Below, in pieces: positions 35,553-43,938 of a DNA stretch of 64,000 nt. Position 1 is the stretch's first letter. Each line of letters begins with the position of its first letter. A program made the translations under genes and the position numbers. This DNA comes from Nodosilinea sp. PGN35 (GTDB taxonomy: Bacteria > Cyanobacteriota > Cyanobacteriia > Phormidesmidales > Phormidesmidaceae). Location: positions 1 to 64,000 of the forward strand of contig NZ_JAQKQJ010000005.1 of assembly GCF_029109325.1 (NCBI RefSeq), given 5' to 3'. Below the pieces are notes generated by a model. It was not told the DNA's origin. It was given only the letters and a program-made list of their open reading frames with translations, and made no database searches.

Positions 35553-36386
35553 ATGACTACCGCTACCCCAGGAACGGCGATCGCCGCCTTTGCCCTCACC
35601 GATGATGTGGCTGTGTGCGCCTACTTTTTGGGCCAAAGTATTGATCTTGGGGCTCTAACCCCGTCCAGCGGAGCTGCGTTGCCCCCCTCTTCGCCGCTGA
35701 TGGTGCCCGTTGGTGAGGGCGGGCAGGGGGTGCTGTTTAGCTATGGGGCCGTGGTGCTGTTTGGCCTTTCAGAAGCTGCGGAACAGGCGTTTATCGCCAG
35801 CCTCCGGCCCTACATTGACCATCCCATCGACCACCCTGAGACCGAAGCTGCCACCATTCGCCTGACCCCTGACAGCAGCGGCAAGGTACAGGATGGGCTG
35901 ATTTTTTTATCGTCCCTCGATGGACTGCGCCTGCACCTGGTGGCCGATGTGATGGCAAAGAGCGTGGTGCTGGCCTACTACGAAATCGGCGCGGCGGCAG
36001 TGTTTGACCGCATTGAACCCTACGCCGTGGAGCTGCAACACCAGCACCGCCCTCGGGTGCAGGGCGACCAGTTGCTCCAGCAGATTGGCCAAACGCTGAT
36101 GATTCAGCACAAGATTGTGGGTCGGGTTGAAATAGTCGACAAGCCCGAGCTGCTGTGGGAATACCCTGAGCTTGACCCCCTCTACCACCGCCTGGAAGAC
36201 GAGTACGAAATTCGCGATCGCCACTCGGCCCTGGAGCGCAAGCTTGACCTAGTCAGCCGCACCGCCGAAACTGTGATCGACCTCCAGCGGCACCAGACCG
36301 GCCTGCGGCTGGAGTGGTATGTGGTGCTGCTGATTGTGATAGAAGTGCTGCTGTCGCTCTATGACCTGTTTGTTCGCCCCCGCTGA
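35553..36386 (+). CDS. RMD1/YagE family protein (DUF155)
   Basis: About 277 aa from ATG 35553; the frame opens at TTG 35523. The N-terminal alpha/beta part includes FALTDDVAVCAYFLGQSIDL and GQGVLFSYGAVVLFGLSEAA, then the conserved VLAYYEIGAAAVFDRIEPYA block, LWEYPELDPLYHRLEDEYEI, and the coiled segment LERKLDLVSRTAETVIDLQR. The C terminus is a single membrane helix (WYVVLLIVIEVLLSLYDLFV). Eukaryotic RMD1 relatives have roles in mitochondrial organisation; the cyanobacterial role is unknown. Thioredoxin-TPR gene follows 8 bases later. Confidence 0.85.
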   Translation: MTTATPGTAIAAFALTDDVAVCAYFLGQSIDLGALTPSSGAALPPSSPLMVPVGEGGQGVLFSYGAVVLFGLSEAAEQAFIASLRPYIDHPIDHPETEAATIRLTPDSSGKVQDGLIFLSSLDGLRLHLVADVMAKSVVLAYYEIGAAAVFDRIEPYAVELQHQHRPRVQGDQLLQQIGQTLMIQHKIVGRVEIVDKPELLWEYPELDPLYHRLEDEYEIRDRHSALERKLDLVSRTAETVIDLQRHQTGLRLEWYVVLLIVIEVLLSLYDLFVRPR

Positions 36387-36394
36387 GGTACCCG

Positions 36395-37213
36395 ATGGGA
36401 CAGTCGATTGTTGTCAATCAAACCGAGTTTGAGCAGGCGGTGCTGCAACCCTCCTTTGAGCAGCCGGTGCTGGTCGATTTTTTTGCCACCTGGTGCGGCC
36501 CCTGTCAGCTGCTCAAACCCATGCTCGAGAAGCTGGCCCAGGAGTACGACTTCACCCTGGCCAAGGTCGATATTGACGCCAACCCAGAGCTGGCCCAGGC
36601 ATTCAGGGTCGAAGGAGTGCCCGACGTGCGTATTGTCACCCAGGGGCAGGTGCAGGAGGGGTTTGTGGGGGTGCTGCCCGAGCCGCAGCTGCGCGAACTG
36701 CTGGCCAGCCTGGGCCTGCAATCCTCCTTGGAGCAAGATCTGGCCCTGTTTGAAGCCGCCCAGGCTAGCGGCGACAAAGCAGAGATCTTGTCTGCCCTGG
36801 CGACGCTGCTGACCCGCTACCCCAACAACGGCCAGATGTTGCTCAAGGCCGCCCAGGTGTACCTGGCCCAGGGAGATGATGCCCTGGCCAGCCAGTATTT
36901 GGATTTGATTGACCTCAATGACCGCACCACCGCCGCCCAGGCCGACGGCATCCGGGGCCTCTTGACCCTGCGCCAGTCCCTGGCAGATTTGGGGGATTCT
37001 GACTTAGACATTGCCTATGGAACTGCTGGCCAGGCGGCGCTGAAGGGCGATTTTACTGCCGCCCTGGAGGGCTTTTTGGGCGTGGTGGAGCGCGATCGCA
37101 CCTACCGCAGCGACGCCGGTCGCAAGGCCATGCTGACCGTATTCAAACTGCTGGGCGACAGCGACCCGCTCACCGTCATCTACCGCAAACGCCTGATGCA
37201 GGCCCTCTATTGA
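36395..37213 (+). CDS. Thioredoxin-TPR protein (CnoX/YbbN-like)
   Basis: 272 aa. Thioredoxin fold at 1-105 with the active site FFATWCGPCQLLKPMLEK (Cys 34 and 37 of WCGPC) and the cis-Pro loop VEGVPDVRIV. The remaining two-thirds is helical with TPR-type repeats (LKAAQVYLAQGDDALASQYL, LDLIDL, GQAALKGDFTAALEGFLGVV), like the chaperedoxin CnoX. WCGPC suggests redox activity is kept. Probably an operon with the RMD1-type gene. Confidence 0.88.
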   Translation: MGQSIVVNQTEFEQAVLQPSFEQPVLVDFFATWCGPCQLLKPMLEKLAQEYDFTLAKVDIDANPELAQAFRVEGVPDVRIVTQGQVQEGFVGVLPEPQLRELLASLGLQSSLEQDLALFEAAQASGDKAEILSALATLLTRYPNNGQMLLKAAQVYLAQGDDALASQYLDLIDLNDRTTAAQADGIRGLLTLRQSLADLGDSDLDIAYGTAGQAALKGDFTAALEGFLGVVERDRTYRSDAGRKAMLTVFKLLGDSDPLTVIYRKRLMQALY

Positions 37214-37348
37214 GCAACCCTTTACTTAGGAAAGTTTGAAGATATCAGGCCCAGGACGTTTGGTTAAAGCCACGACAGTTATTCTAGAAGTAGTTCCCTA
37301 ATCTGATTTTTTAGCAGTTTGGCCAACGCTACCTAATCGGTAACCCCT

Positions 37349-37567
37349 ATGTCACTCCTGGCACGCTGGCTTCAGTTTTTGCGATTTCTCGAAGGGCTGT
37401 GGGAGTTCTTAGACTTTCTCACCACCCCCCTGGGTCTGGTGGCCAGCGTCGGGCTGGGGCTCTACAGCCTGCTAGTGTTCTTGGGCACCGATGCCTCAGC
37501 CGCCGCCACCCTGGCCGGGTCGGTGGCCCTGGGCCTCAGCTGCCTGATCACCCGCCCTGACTTTTGA
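37349..37567 (+). CDS. Small membrane protein
   Basis: 72 aa. Hydrophobic segments at about 26-46 (TTPLGLVASVGLGLYSLLVF) and 51-67 (AAATLAGSVALGLSCLI). Function not known. Start ATG 37349. Confidence 0.55.
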   Translation: MSLLARWLQFLRFLEGLWEFLDFLTTPLGLVASVGLGLYSLLVFLGTDASAAATLAGSVALGLSCLITRPDF

Positions 37568-37822
37568 GGCTACTTCAAAAAAGTTCCCCAGTGGTGGGCA
37601 GTGCCCGCCCTAGGGTGGTTGTAGTCGCTGGATGAAAGCTAATATCCTCTTCTCAAAAATTTCCTGGCACCTACCGTCTCCTCCATCGCCATCGCGCCAT
37701 AGTTCCATCGCCATAGCGCCATAGTATAGACACCACTAACTCAACACTTAAAACTAAGCACTCAAAACTCCTCCCCTTCCCCATCCTCCCCACCTCCCTC
37801 AGCCCTCCCCTTCCCCACCTCC
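37568..37822. repeat. Repeat-rich spacer before moeA
   Basis: 255 bp. It holds a GGTGGGCAGTGCCCGCCC copy at 37593-37610, a 22-bp tandem pair (TCCATCGCCATCGCGCCATAGT at 37682-37703 with a near copy at 37704-37725), the AACACTTAAAACTAAGCACT-type sequence at 37743-37770, and a CT-only tract directly before the moeA start. There is no other gene. Confidence 0.6.
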
Positions 37823-39073
37823 ATGCTCCCCGCCGCCGAGGCCGAAGCCAAAATTCTCGCTCTAGTGCCGCGCCCCACGGAGGTCGAGCAGGTTCCCCTG
37901 GACGCCTGCGTGGGGCGGATTTTGGCCAACGCCATCCCCAGCCCGCTCGATTTTCCCCACTGGGATAACTCGGCCATGGATGGCTACGCCGTGCGCTACG
38001 AAGATGTGCGGGAGGCCAGTGCTGAGCAGCCTAAACTGTTGACGCTGACGGAGACAATTCCGGCGGGGCGATCGCCCACCCTCCCCGTCGGCCCTGGCCA
38101 GGCCGCCCGCATTCTCACCGGCTCGATGCTGCCTGTGGGGGCCGACACTATCGTCATTCAGGAAGTGACCCAGCGCGAGGGCGACGGTATTCAGGGCGAC
38201 AGGGTTTTGGTGCTAGAGACCCCAGAGCCCCAGCAATTTGTGCGCCACCGGGGCAGCTTTTGCCGCACGGGCGAGGCGCTGATGGCGACGGGGATGGCGA
38301 TCGGCGGGCCAGAGTTGGCAGTGCTGGCGGCGGCCCAGTGTATTCAGGTGCCGGTGTTCCCCCGGCCTCGGGTGGCCATTCTCTCGACAGGGGATGAGCT
38401 GGTGATGCCCGATGCGCCATTACAGCCGGGGCAGATTGTCGATTCTAATCAGTACGCCCTGGCGGCGTTAGTGCGGCAGGCGGGGGCAATGCCGCTGCCC
38501 CTGGGCATTGTGCCCGATCGGCCCCAGGCATTGAGAGCAGCGATTCAGTCGGCGCTGGCCCAGGCAGATGTGATTGTGTCGTCGGGCGGGGTCTCCGTGG
38601 GCGACTACGACTATGTGGATGACATTTTGGCCGAGCTGGGGGCGAGGCTGCACATTCACTCGGTGGCGGTAAAGCCCGGTAAACCCCTGACGGTGGCCAC
38701 ATTCCCGGCGGCGGGGGGGACTGCGCCGCTGTACTTTGGCCTGCCGGGGAATCCGGTGTCGGCCCTGGTAACATTTTGGCGGTTTGTGGCCCCGGCGCTG
38801 CGCAAGCGATCGGGCCTGGCCACCGGCTGGGGGCCAACTTTTGTGCCCGCGACGACTCGCGCTGCCCTGAAGGCGGGAGGTCAGCGAGAAACCTACCTCT
38901 GGGGCAGGCTCGAAACAACTCCCCAGGGCTGCGAGTTTGTGCTGGCGGGTGGGGGCCACAATTCTGGCAATTTAATCAACCTGGCGGGCACGAACGCTTT
39001 AGCAGTGGTGCCGGTGGGGACAACGCTGATCGAGGCTGGGGCGACGGTGGCGGTGATAGTGGTGGGTGCGTAG
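37823..39073 (+). CDS. moeA: Molybdopterin molybdenumtransferase MoeA
   Basis: Inserts molybdate into the molybdopterin adenylate. 416 aa. Domain I contains the DNSAMDGYAV motif (about 51-60). The central MoaB-like domain has VAILSTGDELVMP, QIVDSNQYALAALV, GIVPDRPQALRAAI and DVIVSSGGVSVGDYDYVDDI. LPGNPVSALVTFWRFVAPAL precedes the C-terminal beta domain. The ATG is preceded by a pyrimidine-only tract with no Shine-Dalgarno. The guanylyltransferase mobA is also in the window (57.2 kb). Confidence 0.95.
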   Translation: MLPAAEAEAKILALVPRPTEVEQVPLDACVGRILANAIPSPLDFPHWDNSAMDGYAVRYEDVREASAEQPKLLTLTETIPAGRSPTLPVGPGQAARILTGSMLPVGADTIVIQEVTQREGDGIQGDRVLVLETPEPQQFVRHRGSFCRTGEALMATGMAIGGPELAVLAAAQCIQVPVFPRPRVAILSTGDELVMPDAPLQPGQIVDSNQYALAALVRQAGAMPLPLGIVPDRPQALRAAIQSALAQADVIVSSGGVSVGDYDYVDDILAELGARLHIHSVAVKPGKPLTVATFPAAGGTAPLYFGLPGNPVSALVTFWRFVAPALRKRSGLATGWGPTFVPATTRAALKAGGQRETYLWGRLETTPQGCEFVLAGGGHNSGNLINLAGTNALAVVPVGTTLIEAGATVAVIVVGA

Positions 39074-39095
39074 CCGGTCGGCCCTTCGACTGCGC

Positions 39096-39563
39096 TCAGG
39101 GCGCGACTATGGCAGAAGGCTGAGTCTGGTGAGCTCCGGCGATCGCCCTGCACACGAACTCCATCGCCGCAGTATTGAGGGGATCGGGGTCCACGGGCAT
39201 CCAGCGGCGGCTGCCCACGGGGCCATCAAACTCAACATCGCGGAAGCGGCGGCGATCGCAGTCATACTCGGTCAGGTAGTCGGTGCGCTGGGATGTTCCA
39301 GAGCGGCGATCGACGTAGTAGCTCGCTACCCGCCCCCGCCCCCGGCCCAACGGCTCGATAGAATCCACATCGACAAACTGCTGCTGCTGCCCCTGGCTGG
39401 CCGTGGCCACCGGGTACCAGGTGGTAGCCAGAGCGCTACGGGGATAGATAGCCCAGGCCAGCATTAGCCCCAGACCCAGCGCCAGGACTCGGCCTAACCA
39501 CCCCCGAAGCGCCGGCCCCCCGGACAGTGCGACAAGCTTAAAAAAATGCGGGCGTTGGTTCAC
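39096..39563 (-). CDS. Exported hypothetical protein
   Basis: 155 aa. The N-terminal signal sequence is long and hydrophobic (RVLALGLGLMLAWAIYPRSA, cleavage after ALA). The mature protein (TTWYPVATASQGQQQQFVDV, DSIEPLGRGRGRVASYYVDR, TDYLTEYDCDRRRFRDVEFD) has a surface-adhesin-E-like pattern with paired Cys residues (YDCDR and FVCRA). Function unknown. Convergent with moeA. Confidence 0.65.
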   Translation of the reverse strand: MNQRPHFFKLVALSGGPALRGWLGRVLALGLGLMLAWAIYPRSALATTWYPVATASQGQQQQFVDVDSIEPLGRGRGRVASYYVDRRSGTSQRTDYLTEYDCDRRRFRDVEFDGPVGSRRWMPVDPDPLNTAAMEFVCRAIAGAHQTQPSAIVAP

Positions 39564-39686
39564 GGCGATCTATCTAGGAGTATTCTTGGCTCAGGTGACG
39601 ACCCAGCGATTGCTCCCGTAGATCATCAATTATCCCGGCCCTTTGGGTCAAGGCATGGGCCAAAAACCGACAACAGGAGGGCCGCC

Positions 39687-39983
39687 ATGACCAAGCCAAT
39701 TCGCACCATTACCAAAGTTATTGCGCGATCGGGGCAGGCCGAAGCTCTCAAGGCGCTGATGGTCGAAGTGGCCGAACTAGCCCGCGAAAATCCAGGCTGT
39801 CTGCGGTTTGAGCTGCTGCAGGGCAACGCTAACCCCGGCGAGTTGGTCACCCTGGGGGAATGGCAAAACGACGCTGCGTTTCAATCCCATTTCCGCTCGG
39901 GGTATATGGATGAGTTTATGCGCGAGATTCCTGAGCTGGTCGATCATCCCCCCGACATCCAGTGGTACACCCTGGTGATGTAG
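39687..39983 (+). CDS. Antibiotic biosynthesis monooxygenase (ABM) domain protein
   Basis: 98 aa. The ferredoxin-like ABM fold is visible in ITKVIARSGQAEALKALMVE, LARENPGCLRFELLQGNANP, GELVTLGEWQNDAAFQSHFR. ABM proteins include quinol monooxygenases and heme-degrading enzymes. The ATG at 39687 has a clear Shine-Dalgarno (AGGAGGG 6 bases upstream), whereas the open frame to 39546 has no such context. Confidence 0.85.
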   Translation: MTKPIRTITKVIARSGQAEALKALMVEVAELARENPGCLRFELLQGNANPGELVTLGEWQNDAAFQSHFRSGYMDEFMREIPELVDHPPDIQWYTLVM

Positions 39984-40004
39984 GAGGGTGATATAGATGA
40001 GGCC

Positions 40005-40817
40005 TCAAAGGGTGGGAAAGAACAGCGCCCGGTAGGTTCCAATCAAGGCTTCGCCCCAGAACACGGTGATCACCGCCCCGATCGCTAAAAAGGGGCCAAA
40101 GGGCATCGGCTGGCGGCGACCAATCAGCTTGAGGGCGATCGCCCCGCCCCCCACCACCGCCCCCACCACGCAGGCCAAAAAGCCGCTGAGCAACACCCCC
40201 TGCCAGCCCAGCCAGGCCCCCAGCATGGCCGCCAGTTTGGCATCGCCGCCCCCCATTGCCGTCTGGCCTAACGCCGCCGAGGCAAATAGGGTGATCAAAT
40301 CAAACAGCCAAATGCCCAAAACCGCTCCGAGGATGCCTCCCAAGAGACTTTGTACAGGACTCGGCCAGGGTTCGCTCTGAAGCAGCGGCAGCAAAAACTT
40401 CACCCCCAGACCGATCAATAGCCCTGACTGGGTGAGGGAATTGGGCAATGTCAGGGTATCCACATCAATAAATGTCAGCGCCACCAGCCAGCTCAGCAGC
40501 AGCCAGTAGCCCACCGTTAGCCAGCTCAGACCGACTAGCCAGAACGTCGCTAAAAACAGGGCCCCGGTCAACGCCTCAATCAGCGGGTAGCGGGGAGAAA
40601 TGGGCGTGCGACAGTAGCGGCAGCGCCCCCGGAGCCAGAGCCAGCCCAGCACCGGCACGTTGTCGTAGGCCTTGAGGCGAGTGTGGCACTTGGGGCAGCG
40701 CGAGGGCGGGTGCAGCAGCGACAGCCCCGCTGGCACCCGGTAGATCACCACATTGAGAAAGCTGCCCACGGCGGCACCGAACAAAAACACGAGGGCAGAG
40801 GTGACGAGGGCATCCAT
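40005..40817 (-). CDS. pilD: Type IV prepilin peptidase
   Basis: Inner-membrane aspartyl protease that cleaves and N-methylates type IV prepilins. 270 aa. The N-terminal methylase part has FLFGAAVGSFLNVVIYRVP, the four-Cys zinc motif (CPKCHTRL and CRYCRTPISPRYPLIEAL) and the peptidase part has the two catalytic Asp motifs, FIDVDTLTLPNSLT and GGGDAKLAAMLGAW. ATG 40817 is the natural start; upstream codes for Pro/Leu tandem repeats derived from a C-rich repeat. There are no pilin genes next to it. Confidence 0.92.
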   Translation of the reverse strand: MDALVTSALVFLFGAAVGSFLNVVIYRVPAGLSLLHPPSRCPKCHTRLKAYDNVPVLGWLWLRGRCRYCRTPISPRYPLIEALTGALFLATFWLVGLSWLTVGYWLLLSWLVALTFIDVDTLTLPNSLTQSGLLIGLGVKFLLPLLQSEPWPSPVQSLLGGILGAVLGIWLFDLITLFASAALGQTAMGGGDAKLAAMLGAWLGWQGVLLSGFLACVVGAVVGGGAIALKLIGRRQPMPFGPFLAIGAVITVFWGEALIGTYRALFFPTL

Positions 40818-40829
40818 GGGCGGGGGGGT

Positions 40830-40876
40830 GTGGAGGGGTAGGGGGTGGAGGGGTAGGGGGTGGAGGGGTAGGGGTG
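40830..40876. repeat. Tandem 15-bp G-rich repeat before pilD
   Basis: Three copies of GGAGGGGTAGGGGGT (plus strand; C-rich on the pilD strand), ending 13 bases before the pilD ATG. It lies in the divergent space shared with the trans-sulfuration gene. Confidence 0.85.
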
Positions 40877-41007
40877 AAGGGGTGGGTGAGCTAACGGATT
40901 TAGGATACCCAGGATGCGGGGGAGGCACATCTGGCTTTGCCCCGCTGGCCCGTGGTCAGGTTTGGTCAGCGGGCCTAAAATCAAGGGCAACCTATTTTTT
41001 CTATTCT

Positions 41008-42156
41008 ATGGCTCCCCACGCAACTCCCTTTTCTTTAGAGACCGAGGCCATCCACAGCGGCAGACGCATTGACCCAGCAACGGGAGCGCTTACGGAGCCC
41101 ATCCACCTTTCCACCACCTTTGAGCGCGACGGCGACGGCGGCTATGCCAGAGGCTACGTCTATGGCCGCAGCGGCAACCCCAACCGCGATGCCCTCGAAA
41201 CGGCCCTGGCCACGCTCGAAAAAGGCACAGCAACCGCCACTTTTGCCTCGGGGTCGGCCGCCACCTTTAGCCTGCTGCAAGCCCTCAGCCCCGATGCCCA
41301 CGTCGTTGCGCCCCTGAGCGTCTACTTTGGCGTCCAACAAATGCTGCGCGACATTTTTGCCCCCTGGGGCTTGAGCTATACCCTGGTCGATACCCCAGAC
41401 CTGGGGGCGGTAGCCGAGGCCCTGCGCCCCAACACCCGCCTGGTGCTGATTGAAACCCCGTCCAATCCTCAGCTGGCCGTGACTGACATTCGAGCGGTGG
41501 CCGACCTCGCCCACCAGGCCAACGCCTACCTGGCCTGCGACAACACCATTGCCTCCCCGGTGCTGCAAACGCCGCTTACCCTAGGGGCCGATCTGGTGAT
41601 TCACGCCACCACCAAGTATCTGGCGGGCCATGGGGATGTGATTGGTGGTGCGGTGGTCACCCGCGAGCCCAATCCCCTGTTTGACCAACTGCGCTTGGTG
41701 CAAACCATCGGCGGTGTGGTGCCGTCGCCCTTCGACTGCTGGCTGACGCTGCGCGGTCTGCAAACTCTGCCCCTGAGGGTGCGGGCCCAGGCCCAGGCGG
41801 CTCAGGCGATCGCCATCTGGCTAGCTCAACATCCCGCCGTTGAACAGGTGCTCTACCCTGGCCTGCCCGAGCATCCTGGCCACGGGGTAGCGCAGAAACA
41901 GATGCAGGGCTACGGGGGGCTGCTCTCATTCTTAGTCAAAGGCGACCAGGAGCGGGCGATGGCGATCGCCGCCAAAACCAGCCTGATCGCCCGCGCCACT
42001 AGCTTTGGCAGCCCCCACAGCTCGATCGAACACCGCGCCTCCATTGAGCAGGGCACCCAAACCGCCCCCAATCTGCTTCGTCTCTCTGTTGGCCTAGAGC
42101 ACGTAGATGACCTGATTGCCGACTTAGACCAAGTCCTAAACTCAGGGGTCAATTAA
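41008..42156 (+). CDS. PLP-dependent trans-sulfuration enzyme (cystathionine gamma-synthase type)
   Basis: 382 aa from ATG 41008. Cys/Met metabolism PLP enzyme: EAIHSGRRIDPATGALTEPI, HLSTTFERD, YGRSGNPNRDALETALATLE, ASGSAATFSLLQAL, CDNTIASPVLQTPLTLGADL, VIHATTKYLAGHGDVIGG (Lys that carries PLP), LRLSVGLEHVDDLIADL. This layout fits cystathionine gamma-synthase, cystathionine lyase or related sulfhydrylases; which one cannot be decided. The frame upstream of 41008 runs through the G-rich repeats and is not coding. Confidence 0.88.
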   Translation: MAPHATPFSLETEAIHSGRRIDPATGALTEPIHLSTTFERDGDGGYARGYVYGRSGNPNRDALETALATLEKGTATATFASGSAATFSLLQALSPDAHVVAPLSVYFGVQQMLRDIFAPWGLSYTLVDTPDLGAVAEALRPNTRLVLIETPSNPQLAVTDIRAVADLAHQANAYLACDNTIASPVLQTPLTLGADLVIHATTKYLAGHGDVIGGAVVTREPNPLFDQLRLVQTIGGVVPSPFDCWLTLRGLQTLPLRVRAQAQAAQAIAIWLAQHPAVEQVLYPGLPEHPGHGVAQKQMQGYGGLLSFLVKGDQERAMAIAAKTSLIARATSFGSPHSSIEHRASIEQGTQTAPNLLRLSVGLEHVDDLIADLDQVLNSGVN

Positions 42157-42279
42157 ACAGAGCATAACCGCCGCAATGACCATCCATGGGCAGGCACAAT
42201 ACCTAGCGGCAAAACCGTCGATTCTATTGACTCCTCATTTCTGAATCCCTAGCCCTGCCTCCAGGCCGGGGGGGTGACC

Positions 42280-42328
42280 CAGGCTAGACCACGCCCAAAG
42301 GGCAGCGATGGTCTAGCCTGATTTTTTT
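42280..42328 (+). terminator. Terminator in the intergenic region after the trans-sulfuration gene
   Basis: Arms CAGGCTAGACCA and TGGTCTAGCCTG, then ATTTTTTT. A perfect 12-bp stem with an A/T tail; the rest of the 447-bp gap holds HIP1 sites and the HLR1 sites listed next. Confidence 0.85.
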
Positions 42329-42541
42329 ATGCAGGATGGTTTTGATTTTCTGGCTTAGAGGCGATCGCCTTGGGCTGGCACAACTCTGGTGCAGCGCTTT
42401 AGCCAGCGATCGCCTACTCACCCCCCTACAGGCTGATTAGCGCCTGCCGTAGACCAACGGGGCGTTAGCCCATCTCTTCATCGCCCAGGAGCAGGGCAAT
42501 AGCGCAAGAGAAAAAATAGTGCAAGAAATTGTTGCAATATC

Positions 42542-42570
42542 GTTACATAGCTGTTACATTAGTTTACATA
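42542..42570 (+). promoter_or_regulatory. Triple HLR1 (RpaB) site upstream of the psb34-like gene
   Basis: Three direct (G/T)TTACA(T/A)(T/A) half sites: GTTACATA (42542-42549), GTTACATT (42553-42560) and TTTACATA (42563-42570). The last two are separated by exactly two bases, giving a perfect HLR1 consensus. HLR1 is the recognition sequence of the response regulator RpaB, which controls high-light genes in cyanobacteria. The site lies 34 bases before the ATG. Confidence 0.8.
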
Positions 42571-42603
42571 AAGAAACATTCAGCACCCCAGGAGGGCCTC
42601 GCA

Positions 42604-42777
42604 ATGTTGACCACCACCCAACTCGACAACGGCATTCTCAACAACTACGCCGTAGAGCCTGAAGTGTATTTCGCTGCCTACCCCTCGCCAGAGCAGCAGA
42701 AAGGCTACGCGCTGCAAGCCGCGATCGCCACTCTCTTCGTGACTGGTCTGGTGTTGGTCACCCTGGCAGTCAGCTAA
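42604..42777 (+). CDS. psb34: Psb34-like / HLIP-like single-helix protein
   Basis: 57 aa. The N-terminal block NNYAVEPEVYFAAYP (residues 13-27) resembles the start of HLIPs and of Psb34 (ssl1498 family), a PSII assembly-associated protein. The C-terminal half is one membrane helix (ALQAAIATLFVTGLVLVTLA). It lacks the ExxNGR chlorophyll-binding motif of true HLIPs. ATG 42604 has a strong Shine-Dalgarno (AGGAGGG). It is preceded by RpaB sites and followed 51 bases later by an unknown 65-aa gene, then a terminator. The family assignment is by N-terminal similarity only. Confidence 0.65.
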   Translation: MLTTTQLDNGILNNYAVEPEVYFAAYPSPEQQKGYALQAAIATLFVTGLVLVTLAVS

Positions 42778-42828
42778 TTTCGTTCAGTTTTGCCGAAAGT
42801 TTCTAAGAGTCTTTGGAGAAGAAGCGCT

Positions 42829-43026
42829 ATGTTTGCACCAATGGTTCTGCTAGTTCGCAACATCATGGGCACCCCGAAATTTAACAAGCTGCGGGGTCAG
42901 GCGATCGGCCTTCACTCCAAAACTATTACAAACTTCTGCAACCGCTTTGGTATCGATAGTAAAGCGCGCCAGGCTCTCATTCGTAAGGCCAAAGCAAACG
43001 GCCAATGGCTTGGTTTCCTGGCCTAG
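42829..43026 (+). CDS. Conserved small cyanobacterial protein
   Basis: 65 aa. The body is basic: NIMGTPKFNKLRGQAIGLHS, ITNFCNRFGIDSKARQALIR, KAKANGQWLGFLA. This resembles a family common in cyanobacteria whose function I do not know. It lies 51 bases after the psb34-like gene and before a terminator, so it is probably cotranscribed from the HLR1 promoter. One Cys is conserved-looking (FCNRFGID). Start ATG 42829. Confidence 0.7.
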   Translation: MFAPMVLLVRNIMGTPKFNKLRGQAIGLHSKTITNFCNRFGIDSKARQALIRKAKANGQWLGFLA

Positions 43027-43063
43027 GTCATATCGATTTAGTTTATAAAGTCGCTGATATAAA

Positions 43064-43097
43064 CTCCTCTAGCCATAGCTAGGGGGGTTTTGTTGTT
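43064..43097 (+). terminator. Terminator of the psb34-like operon
   Basis: Arms CCTCTAGC and GCTAGGGG around CATA, then GGTTTTGTTGTTT. Confidence 0.8.
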
Positions 43098-43163
43098 TAA
43101 GGATTAAAGGGGTTTGAATAAGCTTTTCCCTAGATAGGCAACTACCAACGTTACTTTTTTTGG

Positions 43164-43649
43164 CTACTCACTAAGGAAAATCTGCTCAAAAATAGACCGC
43201 TTAACCCTAAAATCTATCTCTACACAACGGGCATAGAGATCATCTAAGCTATCAACTTTGATCGTTCTATCCAACCTCATTTTATTGATAACGGCTAGAG
43301 TGCCTTTAATGGTTAAGCCAAGGCGTATGGCTTCTTTTCTAGCTGCAAGATCGTCGAGCAAGACATAGTTTGCATTTAATTCGATACCTAGAGCGATCGC
43401 ATCCGATTCACCCTTACCTAACCGCTGATTGAGGCTTTGAGCAAGATTAATTAGAGCAACTGCACGAACTTGCAGGACACCAGAATTGATAAGAGCTTGA
43501 ATGATTTGACTAGCGGAATCTGATTTGGCTGAAATTTCATCCGCAACGGATTGGGGAATATAAAAGCTATCCGGATGGTTGAGGAACTGCCGAAGATAAC
43601 CTAACTTCGCAAGGAATATAAGCGGTGATGAATTGATAACGATCTGCAT
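43164..43649 (-). CDS. PIN-domain toxin (DUF3368, VapC-like)
   Basis: 161 aa. PIN RNase fold with IVINSSPLIFLAKLGYLRQF (first acidic/Asn site), GKGESDAIALGIELNANYVL (Glu and Asp) and LLDDLAARKEAIRLGLTIKG (Asp pair), the arrangement of DUF3368 proteins that pair with UPF0175 antitoxins. It starts 4 bases after the stop of the antitoxin gene. AT content is clearly higher than in the neighbouring core genes, suggesting recent transfer. Confidence 0.88.
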   Translation of the reverse strand: MQIVINSSPLIFLAKLGYLRQFLNHPDSFYIPQSVADEISAKSDSASQIIQALINSGVLQVRAVALINLAQSLNQRLGKGESDAIALGIELNANYVLLDDLAARKEAIRLGLTIKGTLAVINKMRLDRTIKVDSLDDLYARCVEIDFRVKRSIFEQIFLSE

Positions 43650-43653
43650 TCAT

Positions 43654-43890
43654 TCACCAGCTTTTTTCTACATCTATATCTTCTTCAGACAAATAAGAAA
43701 AATCAATCCCCATCAGATCTAGAATCTTGAGGAACTCAGAAGGCTCTAATTGCATAATCTCTGAGGCCTTCTTTAGGCTGATGACTCTGGCCAACAGAGC
43801 ACCAATCAAAAAGAGAAAGTTTTCTTTTTGCTCGAGGGTCTGGAACAGTTGCACCTCAGAAGCAATTGTTTGAGCAAGTTTTTTGTTCAT
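43654..43890 (-). CDS. UPF0175-family antitoxin
   Basis: About 78 aa from ATG 43890 (MNKKLAQTIASEVQLFQTLE); the frame opens at 43908. The helical core (FLFLIGALLARVISLKKASE, IMQLEPSEFLKILDLMGIDF, YLSEEDIDVEKSW) matches UPF0175 proteins, which are small DNA-binding antitoxins of PIN/DUF3368 toxins. Forms a TA operon with the next gene. AT-rich. A broken relative is at 3.2 kb. Confidence 0.8.
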   Translation of the reverse strand: MNKKLAQTIASEVQLFQTLEQKENFLFLIGALLARVISLKKASEIMQLEPSEFLKILDLMGIDFSYLSEEDIDVEKSW

Positions 43891-43938
43891 AATTTTTAAT
43901 CCACTCAAATAATCTTAGATATTTTATGAAAGGCATCA

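Noticed and set aside
40845..41007. N-terminal extension of the trans-sulfuration enzyme through the G-rich repeats
   Set aside because: The extension encodes Gly/Arg/Trp repeats (WRGRG) produced by the tandem DNA repeat; the family start fits ATG 41008.
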